From Thermoprotei archaeon (GTDB lineage: Archaea > Thermoproteota > Thermoprotei_A > Sulfolobales > Ignisphaeraceae), in the NCBI GenBank assembly GCA_003661865.1, contig QMWY01000059.1, positions 1-6,631 of the forward strand: a stretch of DNA of 6,631 nt, in the 5' to 3' direction. The position numbers were made by a program, and so were the translations under genes. Below are positions 1 to 5,047 of this stretch, piece by piece. The first letter of the stretch is position 1; every line of letters begins with the position of its first letter. Below the pieces are notes generated by a model, which was not told the DNA's origin, did not search any database, and was given only the letters and a program-made list of their open reading frames with translations.

Positions 1-4
1 AGCC

Positions 5-574
5 CTAGGGGGCTAGCCCAACGCCTTTAAGCCTGGACAATATGAAGTTTTTATCCTCGCCATAGAGCTCCAGCACCCTCTTCATAAGCGATGTGTCTAG
101 GCGTAGCACCCTCCTAGATATGAGCCTTTTAATCGTTAGCAGGGCCTCCATATCCCCCTCAGATCCCCTCCTCGCCTTTAGAACCACCCAGCAGTCCAGG
201 GCTAAGTGGTGCACGGGTGTACCCTCAACAGTTATCCTACGGGTACAGATCTTCAGGACCTCCTCGGGTATGTAGAAGTCGTAGATGTTTTCGTAGAGCT
301 CCACACGTATGTCGCGTCCATCTATGTTCATGCTCACAGCTGGTGTTCCAAGCTCCGTATAGCCTACGGACCACCCCCTTCTAGAAGCCTCAGCCCGCAG
401 CCTATCCTCCTCCATAAATGGGCTGCAGCTGGTGACGAAGAGGTCGATATCGTCCTCAAGCTCACCGCTCTTAAGGGCTAGGTGCAGTACTGTGCTCCCA
501 ATAACCACTCCGTCAAAGCCTATGGAACGGAGGCTCTCAATGGCTTTGGCAAGCTGTTTTATTGTGTAGGTCAA
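5..574 (-). CDS. Predicted MNT-type nucleotidyltransferase, 189 aa
   Basis: Small nucleotidyltransferase-fold protein of unknown substrate. Seen: the pattern IGS (residues 25-27) followed by the acidic pair D42-I-D44, which is the hG[ST]...DhD signature of the polymerase-beta/MNT superfamily, with a probable third carboxylate at E92 in the strand IRVELY. A basic helix (VVLKARRG, about 130-137) followed by GDMEAL resembles the substrate-side helix of MNT/AbiEii-like enzymes. No membrane segment or signal peptide is visible. The start is TTG because an in-frame TGA lies two codons upstream (578-580) and no ATG or GTG is available before the conserved region. It lies 42 bp downstream of the eL40 gene on the same strand and is probably co-transcribed with it. 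Known of the superfamily: such proteins transfer nucleotides to proteins, RNA or small molecules. The target here cannot be inferred, and a toxin-antitoxin role is possible but unsupported because no HEPN partner is in view. Confidence 0.8.
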   Translation of the reverse strand: MTYTIKQLAKAIESLRSIGFDGVVIGSTVLHLALKSGELEDDIDLFVTSCSPFMEEDRLRAEASRRGWSVGYTELGTPAVSMNIDGRDIRVELYENIYDFYIPEEVLKICTRRITVEGTPVHHLALDCWVVLKARRGSEGDMEALLTIKRLISRRVLRLDTSLMKRVLELYGEDKNFILSRLKGVGLAP

Positions 575-593
575 TTCTCATCCCAGCGCCCCG

Positions 594-618
594 TAGGGCT
601 ATCCGCTTTAGGGCTATC
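594..618. repeat. Two direct copies of a 10-bp sequence, 15 bp apart
   Basis: TAGGGCTATC occurs at 594-603 and again at 609-618. The second copy overlaps the eL40 stop codon (617-619); the first lies in the gap before the nucleotidyltransferase gene. It may be chance, an intergenic duplication, or an RNA element between two co-transcribed genes. Confidence 0.45.
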
Positions 619-781
619 ACCTTCTCATAGCGACTTTATGCTTGGGCCTCAGGTTCCTGCTTCTACACCTCCTACAGCGTGTGGCGGTGGGCGGATTGAG
701 CGCGCCGCACTTTCTACACACCTTCTTGTTTAGTACCCGCATCTCTACGATCCTCATCAACTCAGGGTCTAGCACAGCCAC
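617..781 (-). CDS. rpl40e: Large ribosomal subunit protein eL40, 54 aa
   Basis: Zinc-finger protein of the 50S subunit, a small basic component shared by archaea and eukaryotes (where it is made as a ubiquitin fusion). The reading starts MAVLDPELMRIVEMRVLNKK and continues with two Cys pairs, C22-x2-C25 and C36-x2-C39, in the order VCRKCGALNPP...RCRRC. It ends in a lysine/arginine-rich tail (RNLRPKHKVAMRR). Both order and length match archaeal eL40 (about 50-56 residues). The GTG at 781 fits the family N-terminus, MxVxDPE. A GTG at 790 (three codons longer, after an in-frame TAG) and another at 775 are alternatives. The gene has its own TATA element at 816-823 and probably leads the operon with the nucleotidyltransferase. 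Confidence 0.93.
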   Translation of the reverse strand: MAVLDPELMRIVEMRVLNKKVCRKCGALNPPTATRCRRCRSRNLRPKHKVAMRR

Positions 782-815
782 TATGAACACCTACCTTCTA
801 GGTAACCACAAGGGG

Positions 816-823
816 TTTATATA
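816..823 (-). promoter_or_regulatory. TATA box for the eL40 operon
   Basis: On the minus strand the element reads TATATAAA. Its centre is about 39 nt from the GTG at 781, so a start site about 26 nt downstream (near 793) would give a leader of only about 12 nt. The plus strand reads TTTATATA, so it could in principle also direct transcription toward the gene at 945, but with a leader of about 100 nt. Confidence 0.65.
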
Positions 824-944
824 CTATGTAAGCATCGCGATCTGCTAACAACATTTTAATTCCTCGAATCAATCTGGTCTTTCTGGTGTGAAAGGGGTAG
901 GTGCCCAAGAGGCTCAGCGCCTATGATGAGGTGAGGAGCTTAGA
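824..944 (+). other. Long intergenic leader before the NusA-like gene
   Basis: No gene of recognised type is seen here. A weak TATA candidate, ATTTTAAT, lies at 853-860 and would start transcription near 882. A GTG-initiated 12-codon frame runs 888-926 (VKGVGAQEAQRL), in frame with the downstream gene but closed by TGA at 924-926. A short inverted repeat, AGGC/GCCT, lies at 910-913 and 919-922. A purine-rich ribosome site, GAGGTGAGGAG, lies at 928-938, about 6 nt before the ATG at 945. Whether the mini-frame or hairpin is used is unknown. Confidence 0.4.
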
Positions 945-1460
945 ATGAAAATACCGCTGGATTACATATGTGTTAAGAGCGGGATACTCTGCCCCCGCTG
1001 CCAGAAGCTAGTCGATAGCGGTGTGGTGTCAAACCTAGACGTAGAGATTATGAGGTTACTGCTGGATATAGAGGAGAACGACCCCCAGTTCAAGTTCCTT
1101 AAAGAATCCACCTACATAAGGGCCGTGCAGTACGGGAGGATGCTAGTAGTGATACTGGATATACCTAACGCCGTTTCCCAGCATCTATTAGCAAGGCTAG
1201 GGAGGGTGCTGGCTGATAGGCTTGGGGGGATTAAGGTCAGGATAGTCAAGAATAGCCGTGACCTCAAATCAATGGTTTCTCAGATAGTGGCGCCGGCTAG
1301 GATAATGGGTATAAACACAGTGTGGCTACCCGATGGAACGGTCCAGCATGTGATAAGGATGTCTAGGTATGATGCTAGGCTCCTACCGGCATCTATGAGA
1401 GATATAGAGATGCTGCTCTCTCAGCTCTTCAAGTACCACTTCAGAATTAGGTTAGTGTAG
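945..1460 (+). CDS. NusA-like KH-domain RNA-binding protein with CPRC motif, 171 aa
   Basis: Predicted RNA-binding protein related to the KH domains of transcription factor NusA, of a type recalled from crenarchaeal genomes and often annotated as NusA-like. Seen: an N-terminal segment with C9 and the knuckle C16-P-R-C19; a helical linker (about 30-55); a first alpha/beta unit (about 56-101: TYIRAVQYGRMLVVILDI); and a C-terminal KH-like unit (about 107-171) with GINTVWLPDG, the recognisable NusA-KH strand-turn pattern. A classical GxxG loop is not obvious. With only C9, C16 and C19 near each other, a full four-Cys zinc site is not completed within the protein. ATG 945 is the first start after an in-frame TGA at 924 and follows a good ribosome site. 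It sits 85 bp before aspS, which has its own TATA element. A role in transcription elongation or in translation is inference. Confidence 0.8.
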   Translation: MKIPLDYICVKSGILCPRCQKLVDSGVVSNLDVEIMRLLLDIEENDPQFKFLKESTYIRAVQYGRMLVVILDIPNAVSQHLLARLGRVLADRLGGIKVRIVKNSRDLKSMVSQIVAPARIMGINTVWLPDGTVQHVIRMSRYDARLLPASMRDIEMLLSQLFKYHFRIRLV

Positions 1461-1487
1461 CCCTGGTACAATAGCATAAACGCAAGG

Positions 1488-1496
1488 TATTTATTA
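1488..1496 (+). promoter_or_regulatory. TATA box for aspS
   Basis: TATTTATTA lies 50-58 bp upstream of the aspS ATG. Transcription would start near 1518, giving a leader of about 28 nt containing the weak purine-rich site GGGTAGAGG just before the ATG. Confidence 0.55.
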
Positions 1497-1545
1497 GAAT
1501 ACCCCGCTGTTCTTAACAAGTCATGGATGTAGCAGGGTAGAGGCT

Positions 1546-2853
1546 ATGAGAACCAGCTATAAGACTCATCTGGTAGCAGATGTAACCCCTGAACTCTCGG
1601 GCAAGCATGTGGTGTTGGCGGGCTGGGTACATCTTAAGAGGGATCTAGGCAGGATAAAATTCCTCATACTTCGTGACTCCACGGGCACAATACAGATAAC
1701 TATGAGAAAGGGTGAGACGAGCGAGGAACTCATGGAGCTGTTCAAGGAGCTAACTCTTGAAAGCGTTGTCCAAGTTGAAGGGGTTGTTAAGAGAGATCCC
1801 AGGGCCCCTAGGGGTGTTGAGATAAGTCCTACTAAGATAAGGGTTCTTAATGAGTCGAAGGCTCCGCTACCACTCGACGTCTCGGGTAAGGTGCCCGCCG
1901 ATATAGATACCCGGCTTAGGGAAAGGGTTCTTGACCTGAGAAGAGCTGAAATGCGTGCCGTGTTCAGGATCATGAATACAGCCCTTGACACCATAAGAAG
2001 GTACTTGAGGAGCTTGCGCTTTGTAGAGGTGTTTACTCCTAAGATAATAGCAGCTGCTACTGAAGGAGGGGCAAACCTATTTCCCGTAGTCTACTTTGGT
2101 CGCGAGGCATTCCTAGCGCAGAGCCCCCAGCTCTATAAAGAGCTCTTGGCGGCTGCATTTGAACGAGTGTTCGAGATAGGGCCTTCTTGGAGAGCTGAGG
2201 AGAGCGATACGCCCTACCATTTAGCGGAGTTCATAGGTGTAGACATAGAGGCAGCATTCATGAACTACCATGATGTGATGAAGGTCCTTGAGGGCATGGT
2301 GAAGGAGGTAGTTGATGAGATCAAGAGACGTAACTCTGATGACCTCGCCGTGCTTAGGTACGAACCCCCACAAGTACGCCTACCGTTAAAGAGGATTAGC
2401 TATCGTGAGGCCCTCGAGATCCTTGAGGGGAAGGGGGTTAAGCTGGGGTTTGGTGAGGATATAGGTACGCCAGAGCTCAGGGTGCTTTCCCGTGAGATTG
2501 GCGAAGAGCTCTACTTCCTAGTAGAGTTCCCAACTAAGACAAGACCATTCTATACGAAGCCTAAGGACAGCGACCCTGAGGTCTCCGAGAGCTTCGACCT
2601 TGTCTGGAGGCACTTAGAGCTTGCTTCCGGAAGCTCTAGGGTGCACGACAAGGAGATGCTTATGGAGGCTATGAGGAAACGGGGGCTTAACCCCAAGAGC
2701 TTTGAGTTCTTTACCAAGTGGTTCGACTACGGTATGCCTCCTCATGCTGGGTGGGGACTGGGGCTATCGAGGCTAATGTTGATGCTTACTGGGCGTAGCA
2801 ACGTTAAGGAGGTTACGCTGTTTCCACGTGACAAGAAGAGGCTCGTTCCATAG
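1546..2853 (+). CDS. aspS: Aspartyl-tRNA synthetase, archaeal type, predicted non-discriminating (435 aa)
   Basis: Class IIb synthetase charging tRNA with aspartate in the cytosol. Domains in order: N-terminal OB-fold anticodon-binding domain (about 17-105, AGWVHLKRDLG), hinge, then the class II catalytic core. Motif 1 spans about 158-180 (FVEVFTPKIIAAATEGG). Motif 2 spans about 208-230 with R216 in PSWRAEESDTPYHL. E358 and S361 in LELASGSSR are the expected Mg/ATP ligands and R365 follows. Motif 3 has R409 in GLGLSRL. The end, FPRDKKRLVP, matches the family C-terminus, and 435 residues is the normal archaeal length. Two tRNA-recognition residues are informative: H29 (AGWVH) and P88 (PRAPRG) occupy the positions of Trp26 and Lys85 in the discriminating Thermococcus kodakarensis enzyme. 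His/Pro is the pattern of non-discriminating archaeal AspRS, which also charges tRNA-Asn with Asp. The ATG at 1546 fits the family start. The 3' end overlaps truD tail-to-tail. Confidence 0.96.
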   Translation: MRTSYKTHLVADVTPELSGKHVVLAGWVHLKRDLGRIKFLILRDSTGTIQITMRKGETSEELMELFKELTLESVVQVEGVVKRDPRAPRGVEISPTKIRVLNESKAPLPLDVSGKVPADIDTRLRERVLDLRRAEMRAVFRIMNTALDTIRRYLRSLRFVEVFTPKIIAAATEGGANLFPVVYFGREAFLAQSPQLYKELLAAAFERVFEIGPSWRAEESDTPYHLAEFIGVDIEAAFMNYHDVMKVLEGMVKEVVDEIKRRNSDDLAVLRYEPPQVRLPLKRISYREALEILEGKGVKLGFGEDIGTPELRVLSREIGEELYFLVEFPTKTRPFYTKPKDSDPEVSESFDLVWRHLELASGSSRVHDKEMLMEAMRKRGLNPKSFEFFTKWFDYGMPPHAGWGLGLSRLMLMLTGRSNVKEVTLFPRDKKRLVP

Positions 2854-4033
2854 ACGCGATCCAGAGCCTCGGGATATCGGTCTTCAACAGCTCGCGTAGG
2901 ACCACGGTGGCGTAGCTCCCACGCCTGAGGATAAACGATAGCGTACATGCGCTCTCCTTGCTAACCTGGTGAACGCATTTGATCTCGGGCTTCACGACCA
3001 TGAATGGCTCACGGTACCAGTAACGTGCTTTTACACCTAGCTTCTCTAACCTAAAGTCACTAGGGTTTACAGACTCCATATCTAGAACCTCTCTAACGAT
3101 CTTTGAAATAAGGTCGTTGGATACCCTAAGCCCGTGGCCAGGGACCGGCACCCTGCCCTTAACTGAGCCCAGCACCCATAACCTGCTAAGTATGCGGTTG
3201 AATAGGTAGGATTGGAAGGCGTTTACATATAGCATCAGAACATCCTTTCCCAGGGCCTGTAGCGCGTTCAAGGTGTCAGAGCCTCTGCATAGTCTCCGGG
3301 AGACGGTGTACTCAAGCTCAAGCCCAGCCCCTCTAAACAGGCGTGTCGCCTCGCAGAAGTTGCCCGCCTCGCAAAGCCTCCGTGCCTGTATCGCAAGGGG
3401 GTTCTCATAGGGATAGGGCCTCCCCAGGATGTGGATTAGCGCATCATCCCAGTTCTTCAGAACAAGAGCTTTGCCCACTGCGTGGGAAATGGGTCTTACA
3501 TACCCGAAGCGCTGGTACCCATAGTAGTTGGGTATGGCTACGGATCGCACGGTTCTAACGTTATCTAAGAGCCTCTCGGTATCAGATCCTGAGACCCTGA
3601 GCTCTATACGAAACTCGTTGCCAGAGCTTCTCAGGGGTCTTGGTACGCATCCTAGGAACACAGCCTCAAGCCTTTTCAGGCATACGTATGGGTGAGGGTT
3701 CGCGCATTCGCTAAAGAATATGAGCTGGTGCGTGACTCCCCAAGCCTCCTTAAGACCGCTGAAGCTATAGAGCTGGCACCTGAAGACCGATGAAAGCGTT
3801 CTTGCTGCCTGGATAGTTGAGATCCTATGCTTGCGGACGGCGTAGGCTAGCCATCGCGCCCGTGGACTGCACGACCCGATGGGCTCGTAAGGGGGTGCAG
3901 CGCGGTAATCTTCGTAGAGCTCATAGACCACGAAGGAGCGTTCGCTGTGAGGCAGGGTAGCAGAGTTCACGGGGCGCGTCTCGGTAGCATAGAGCTCCAT
4001 ACCTAGCGACAGGTCGATGAGCGGTGGTCTCAA
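2813..4033 (-). CDS. truD: TruD/aPus7-family tRNA pseudouridine synthase homologue with catalytic Asp replaced by Glu (406 aa)
   Basis: Homologue of the TruD/Pus7 enzymes, which isomerise U13 and/or U35 in tRNAs. Clear family motifs: IPNYYGYQRFG (167-177), followed by RPISHAVGKAL; LYVNAFQSYLFNRILSRL (268-285); PGHGLRV (298-304); and the C-terminal YATVVLRELLK (374-384). Motif II, normally GLKD(R/K)xAxTxQ with Asp as the catalytic nucleophile, reads SGLKEAWGVTHQ (92-103): Glu96 replaces the Asp and Ala97 replaces the usual basic residue. The preceding N-terminal motif (RKHRISTIQAA, about 67-77) also departs from the usual K-x-N-x-D-T form. Activity is therefore doubtful or altered. The TTG start at 4033 overlaps the pth2 stop (TTGA), indicating translational coupling; an ATG at residue 12 is an alternative. 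The last 22 residues extend beyond the conserved end, and the final 13 codons overlap aspS. The frame is intact, so this is not an obvious pseudogene. Confidence 0.92.
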   Translation of the reverse strand: MRPPLIDLSLGMELYATETRPVNSATLPHSERSFVVYELYEDYRAAPPYEPIGSCSPRARWLAYAVRKHRISTIQAARTLSSVFRCQLYSFSGLKEAWGVTHQLIFFSECANPHPYVCLKRLEAVFLGCVPRPLRSSGNEFRIELRVSGSDTERLLDNVRTVRSVAIPNYYGYQRFGYVRPISHAVGKALVLKNWDDALIHILGRPYPYENPLAIQARRLCEAGNFCEATRLFRGAGLELEYTVSRRLCRGSDTLNALQALGKDVLMLYVNAFQSYLFNRILSRLWVLGSVKGRVPVPGHGLRVSNDLISKIVREVLDMESVNPSDFRLEKLGVKARYWYREPFMVVKPEIKCVHQVSKESACTLSFILRRGSYATVVLRELLKTDIPRLWIASMERASSCHVETA

Positions 4034-4395
4034 AGGAGCTTCAGCCTCCCGGTAACCTTATCTATCAAGTTGGCGGGGGCGGGTCCTATTCCGAGAGCCG
4101 TTGGGGTTCCAGGAGGCAGCTCGGTTCTGCCGGCATCTATTATCAGGGCTGTTGGTAGCGATGCCTTATCCGCCTCCTCCTTGAGCCTCAGCAGCTCATC
4201 GAGGCTATTAACTCTTAGAACAACCTTCTTCTGGCCCTGCGCTCTCCAGCACTCAACCCATTGGGGGGCAGCACGCATTGCCTTAAAGGCGCTCTCAACG
4301 GCTGCGTGGGCAACTTGTGCTGCTAACTTGCCCTTGCTCATCTTTATATCGGTGCGTACCACGATCACCTGTTTGTATTCGTCTTTGCACAGCAT
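4030..4395 (-). CDS. pth2: Archaeal peptidyl-tRNA hydrolase Pth2, 121 aa
   Basis: Cytosolic hydrolase releasing peptides from prematurely dissociated peptidyl-tRNA. The sequence is a full-length Pth2: N-terminal strand YKQVIVVRTDIKM, then SKGKLAAQVAHAAV (20-33), containing the conserved lysine region, then KVVLRVNSLDEL, IIDAGRTELPPGT (D87 and T91, matching the catalytic Asp and Thr of the family) and GIGPAPANLIDKVTGRLKLL at the end. Start choice: the frame stays open to an ATG at 4449, but the TATA element at 4431-4438 would place the transcript start near 4408, downstream of that ATG and of another at 4425. The ATG at 4395 gives MLCKDEYKQV and the usual family length. It is the first gene of an operon with truD; the stop TGA overlaps the truD TTG. 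Co-occurrence suits two tRNA-related enzymes. Confidence 0.94.
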   Translation of the reverse strand: MLCKDEYKQVIVVRTDIKMSKGKLAAQVAHAAVESAFKAMRAAPQWVECWRAQGQKKVVLRVNSLDELLRLKEEADKASLPTALIIDAGRTELPPGTPTALGIGPAPANLIDKVTGRLKLL

Positions 4396-4430
4396 ATGCA
4401 GCAGCCATTGCGTCTCGTTATACATAAGGC

Positions 4431-4438
4431 TTTTATAT
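4431..4438. promoter_or_regulatory. Shared TATA-type element between divergent pth2 and zinc-ribbon/EF-1beta operons
   Basis: The minus strand reads ATATAAAA and the plus strand TTTTATAT. The centre is about 40 nt from the pth2 ATG (4395) and about 45 nt from the zinc-ribbon ATG (4480), both suitable for a start site about 26 nt away and leaders of about 13-19 nt. The palindrome TATCGATA (4436-4443) overlaps it. No other good TATA candidate is visible in this 84-bp gap. Confidence 0.6.
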
Positions 4439-4466
4439 CGATAGCGCAACGTTTTACAAAGGTCTC

Positions 4467-4472
4467 AAGGTG
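4467..4472 (+). promoter_or_regulatory. Ribosome binding site deciding the zinc-ribbon start
   Basis: AAGGTG lies 7 nt before the ATG at 4480. It supports that start over an ATG at 4396 in the same frame, which lies upstream of the expected transcript start and would add 28 non-conserved residues. Confidence 0.55.
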
Positions 4473-4479
4473 CGGGGCT

Positions 4480-4689
4480 ATGGCGCTGCGGTACTACACA
4501 CGTCCAGCGATACATGAGGCGGCCTCGCTAAGGCTCTGCTCAAGCTGTAAGAGACCCATAATGCCGGGGAAGAAGGCTGTAGCGTTCCCCTGCCCTAACT
4601 GCGGCAAGATAATAATATGGAGGTGCTACGACTGTAGAAAGCATGCCGTACCTTATAGGTGCCCCAACTGCGGGTTTGAAGGTCCTTAG
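4480..4689 (+). CDS. Small zinc-ribbon RNA-binding protein (COG2888/HVO_2753-like), 69 aa
   Basis: Short archaeal zinc-binding protein. Seen: four CxxC knuckles, C20-x2-C23, C38-x2-C41 (CPNCG), C49-x2-C52 and C61-x2-C64 (CPNCG), ending GFEGP, with the core GKIIIWRCYDCR between them. This pattern matches the family annotated as Zn-ribbon RNA-binding protein with a function in translation, whose haloarchaeal member HVO_2753 has been studied as a zinc-finger micro-protein. Eight cysteines could bind two zinc ions. The N-terminal 16 residues (MALRYYTRPAIHEAAS) precede the usual zinc core and look like a lineage extension. The gene is followed after 12 bp by aEF-1beta, an arrangement I recall from other archaea, which supports a translation role by association. 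The family's biochemical function remains unsettled. Confidence 0.87.
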   Translation: MALRYYTRPAIHEAASLRLCSSCKRPIMPGKKAVAFPCPNCGKIIIWRCYDCRKHAVPYRCPNCGFEGP

Positions 4690-4695
4690 GGGTGG
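4688..4695 (+). promoter_or_regulatory. Ribosome binding site of aEF-1beta overlapping upstream stop
   Basis: AGGGGTGG begins within the zinc-ribbon TAG stop (4687-4689) and ends 6 nt before the ATG at 4702. This tight spacing indicates a two-gene operon. Confidence 0.5.
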
Positions 4696-4701
4696 CCATG
4701 G

Positions 4702-4983
4702 ATGGGTGCTCAAGTACTAGCGGTACTGAAGGTATACCCCAAGGAGGTTATGGAGAACTTAGAGCCGCTTGTGAAAAAAATAGAGGGGGTTCTTCCTAAG
4801 GATAGGTACAAGATTGCTAAGTGGGAGGCGCAGGACATAGCATTTGGATACAAGGCGCTGATGCTATACGTCCTTATGCCTGAGGAGACTGAGGGCGGTA
4901 CCGAAGAGCTAGAGACCCTTGTAGGGAAGGTGGATGGGGTCGATAACGTAGAGGTAGAGTACGTTACTAGGCTTGCTTTTTAA
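4702..4983 (+). CDS. ef1b: Elongation factor 1-beta (aEF-1B), 93 aa
   Basis: Guanine-nucleotide exchange factor for aEF-1A, regenerating the GTP form during translation elongation. The sequence is the single ferredoxin-like exchange domain typical of archaea (about 85-95 residues). The first strand is AQVLAVLKVYP (3-13), then helix ENLEPLVKKIEGVLP, strand YKIAKWEAQDIAFGYKALMLYVLMPE (about 36-61) containing the diagnostic DIAFGYKAL, helix TEELETLVGKVDGV, and final strand DNVEVEYVTRLAF. It lacks the eukaryotic N-terminal extensions. ATG 4702 follows a ribosome site; an ATG at 4698 is in another frame. It is the second gene after the zinc-ribbon protein. The stop codon lies inside the symmetric element at 4975-4987. 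Confidence 0.96.
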   Translation: MGAQVLAVLKVYPKEVMENLEPLVKKIEGVLPKDRYKIAKWEAQDIAFGYKALMLYVLMPEETEGGTEELETLVGKVDGVDNVEVEYVTRLAF

Positions 4984-4987
4984 AAGC
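4975..4987. promoter_or_regulatory. Symmetric A/T element, candidate TATA box for the winged-helix gene
   Basis: GCTTTTTAAAAGC is a perfect inverted repeat about a central T, spanning the aEF-1beta TAA. As a TATA element it would start transcription near 5008, giving a leader of about 40 nt to the GTG at 5048. Its T-run could equally assist termination of the aEF-1beta transcript. Confidence 0.35.
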
Positions 4988-5031
4988 GCCTCCACATAGT
5001 TATCCTGTACAAGGGCGCGCCTAGATAAGTA

Positions 5032-5040
5032 GAGGAGGGT
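5032..5040 (+). promoter_or_regulatory. Strong ribosome binding site for the winged-helix gene
   Basis: GAGGAGGGT, with GGAGG at 5034-5038, lies 7-9 nt before the GTG at 5048 and supports that GTG as the start. Confidence 0.65.
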
Positions 5041-5047
5041 AGCTCTA

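Noticed and set aside
206..481. Plus-strand open frames antisense to the nucleotidyltransferase and eL40 (also 93-275, 482-733, 642-848)
   Set aside because: They have low-complexity, non-protein-like translations and lie over clearly coding minus-strand genes.
782..944. tRNA, H/ACA RNA or other structured RNA gene in the largest intergenic gap
   Set aside because: No tRNA arms and no convincing long stems were found by eye; a covariance-model search would settle it.
923..945. C/D-box small RNA beginning with ATGATGA at 923-929
   Set aside because: No CTGA D box lies at guide distance downstream, and the motif is part of the purine-rich ribosome site.
1566..1994. 142-codon minus-strand frame opposite aspS
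   Set aside because: Its Ser/Leu/Arg-rich translation is typical of an antisense shadow, and aspS is certain here.
2275..2339. C/D-like arrangement (GTGATGA ... TTGATGA ... CTGA) inside aspS
   Set aside because: No D' box follows the first motif, and the bases are explained by conserved aspS codons.
4070..4444. 124-codon plus-strand frame opposite pth2
   Set aside because: It is a shadow of pth2: Ser-rich, with no motif, and it crosses the promoter region.
4396..4449. Longer N-terminus for Pth2 from ATG 4449 or 4425
   Set aside because: The frame is open, but these codons lie upstream of the transcript start implied by the TATA element, and ATG 4395 gives the normal family length and N-terminus.
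4396..4479. 28-residue N-terminal extension of the zinc-ribbon protein from ATG 4396
   Set aside because: It spans the TATA element and has no ribosome site; ATG 4480 is preceded by AAGGTG at suitable spacing.
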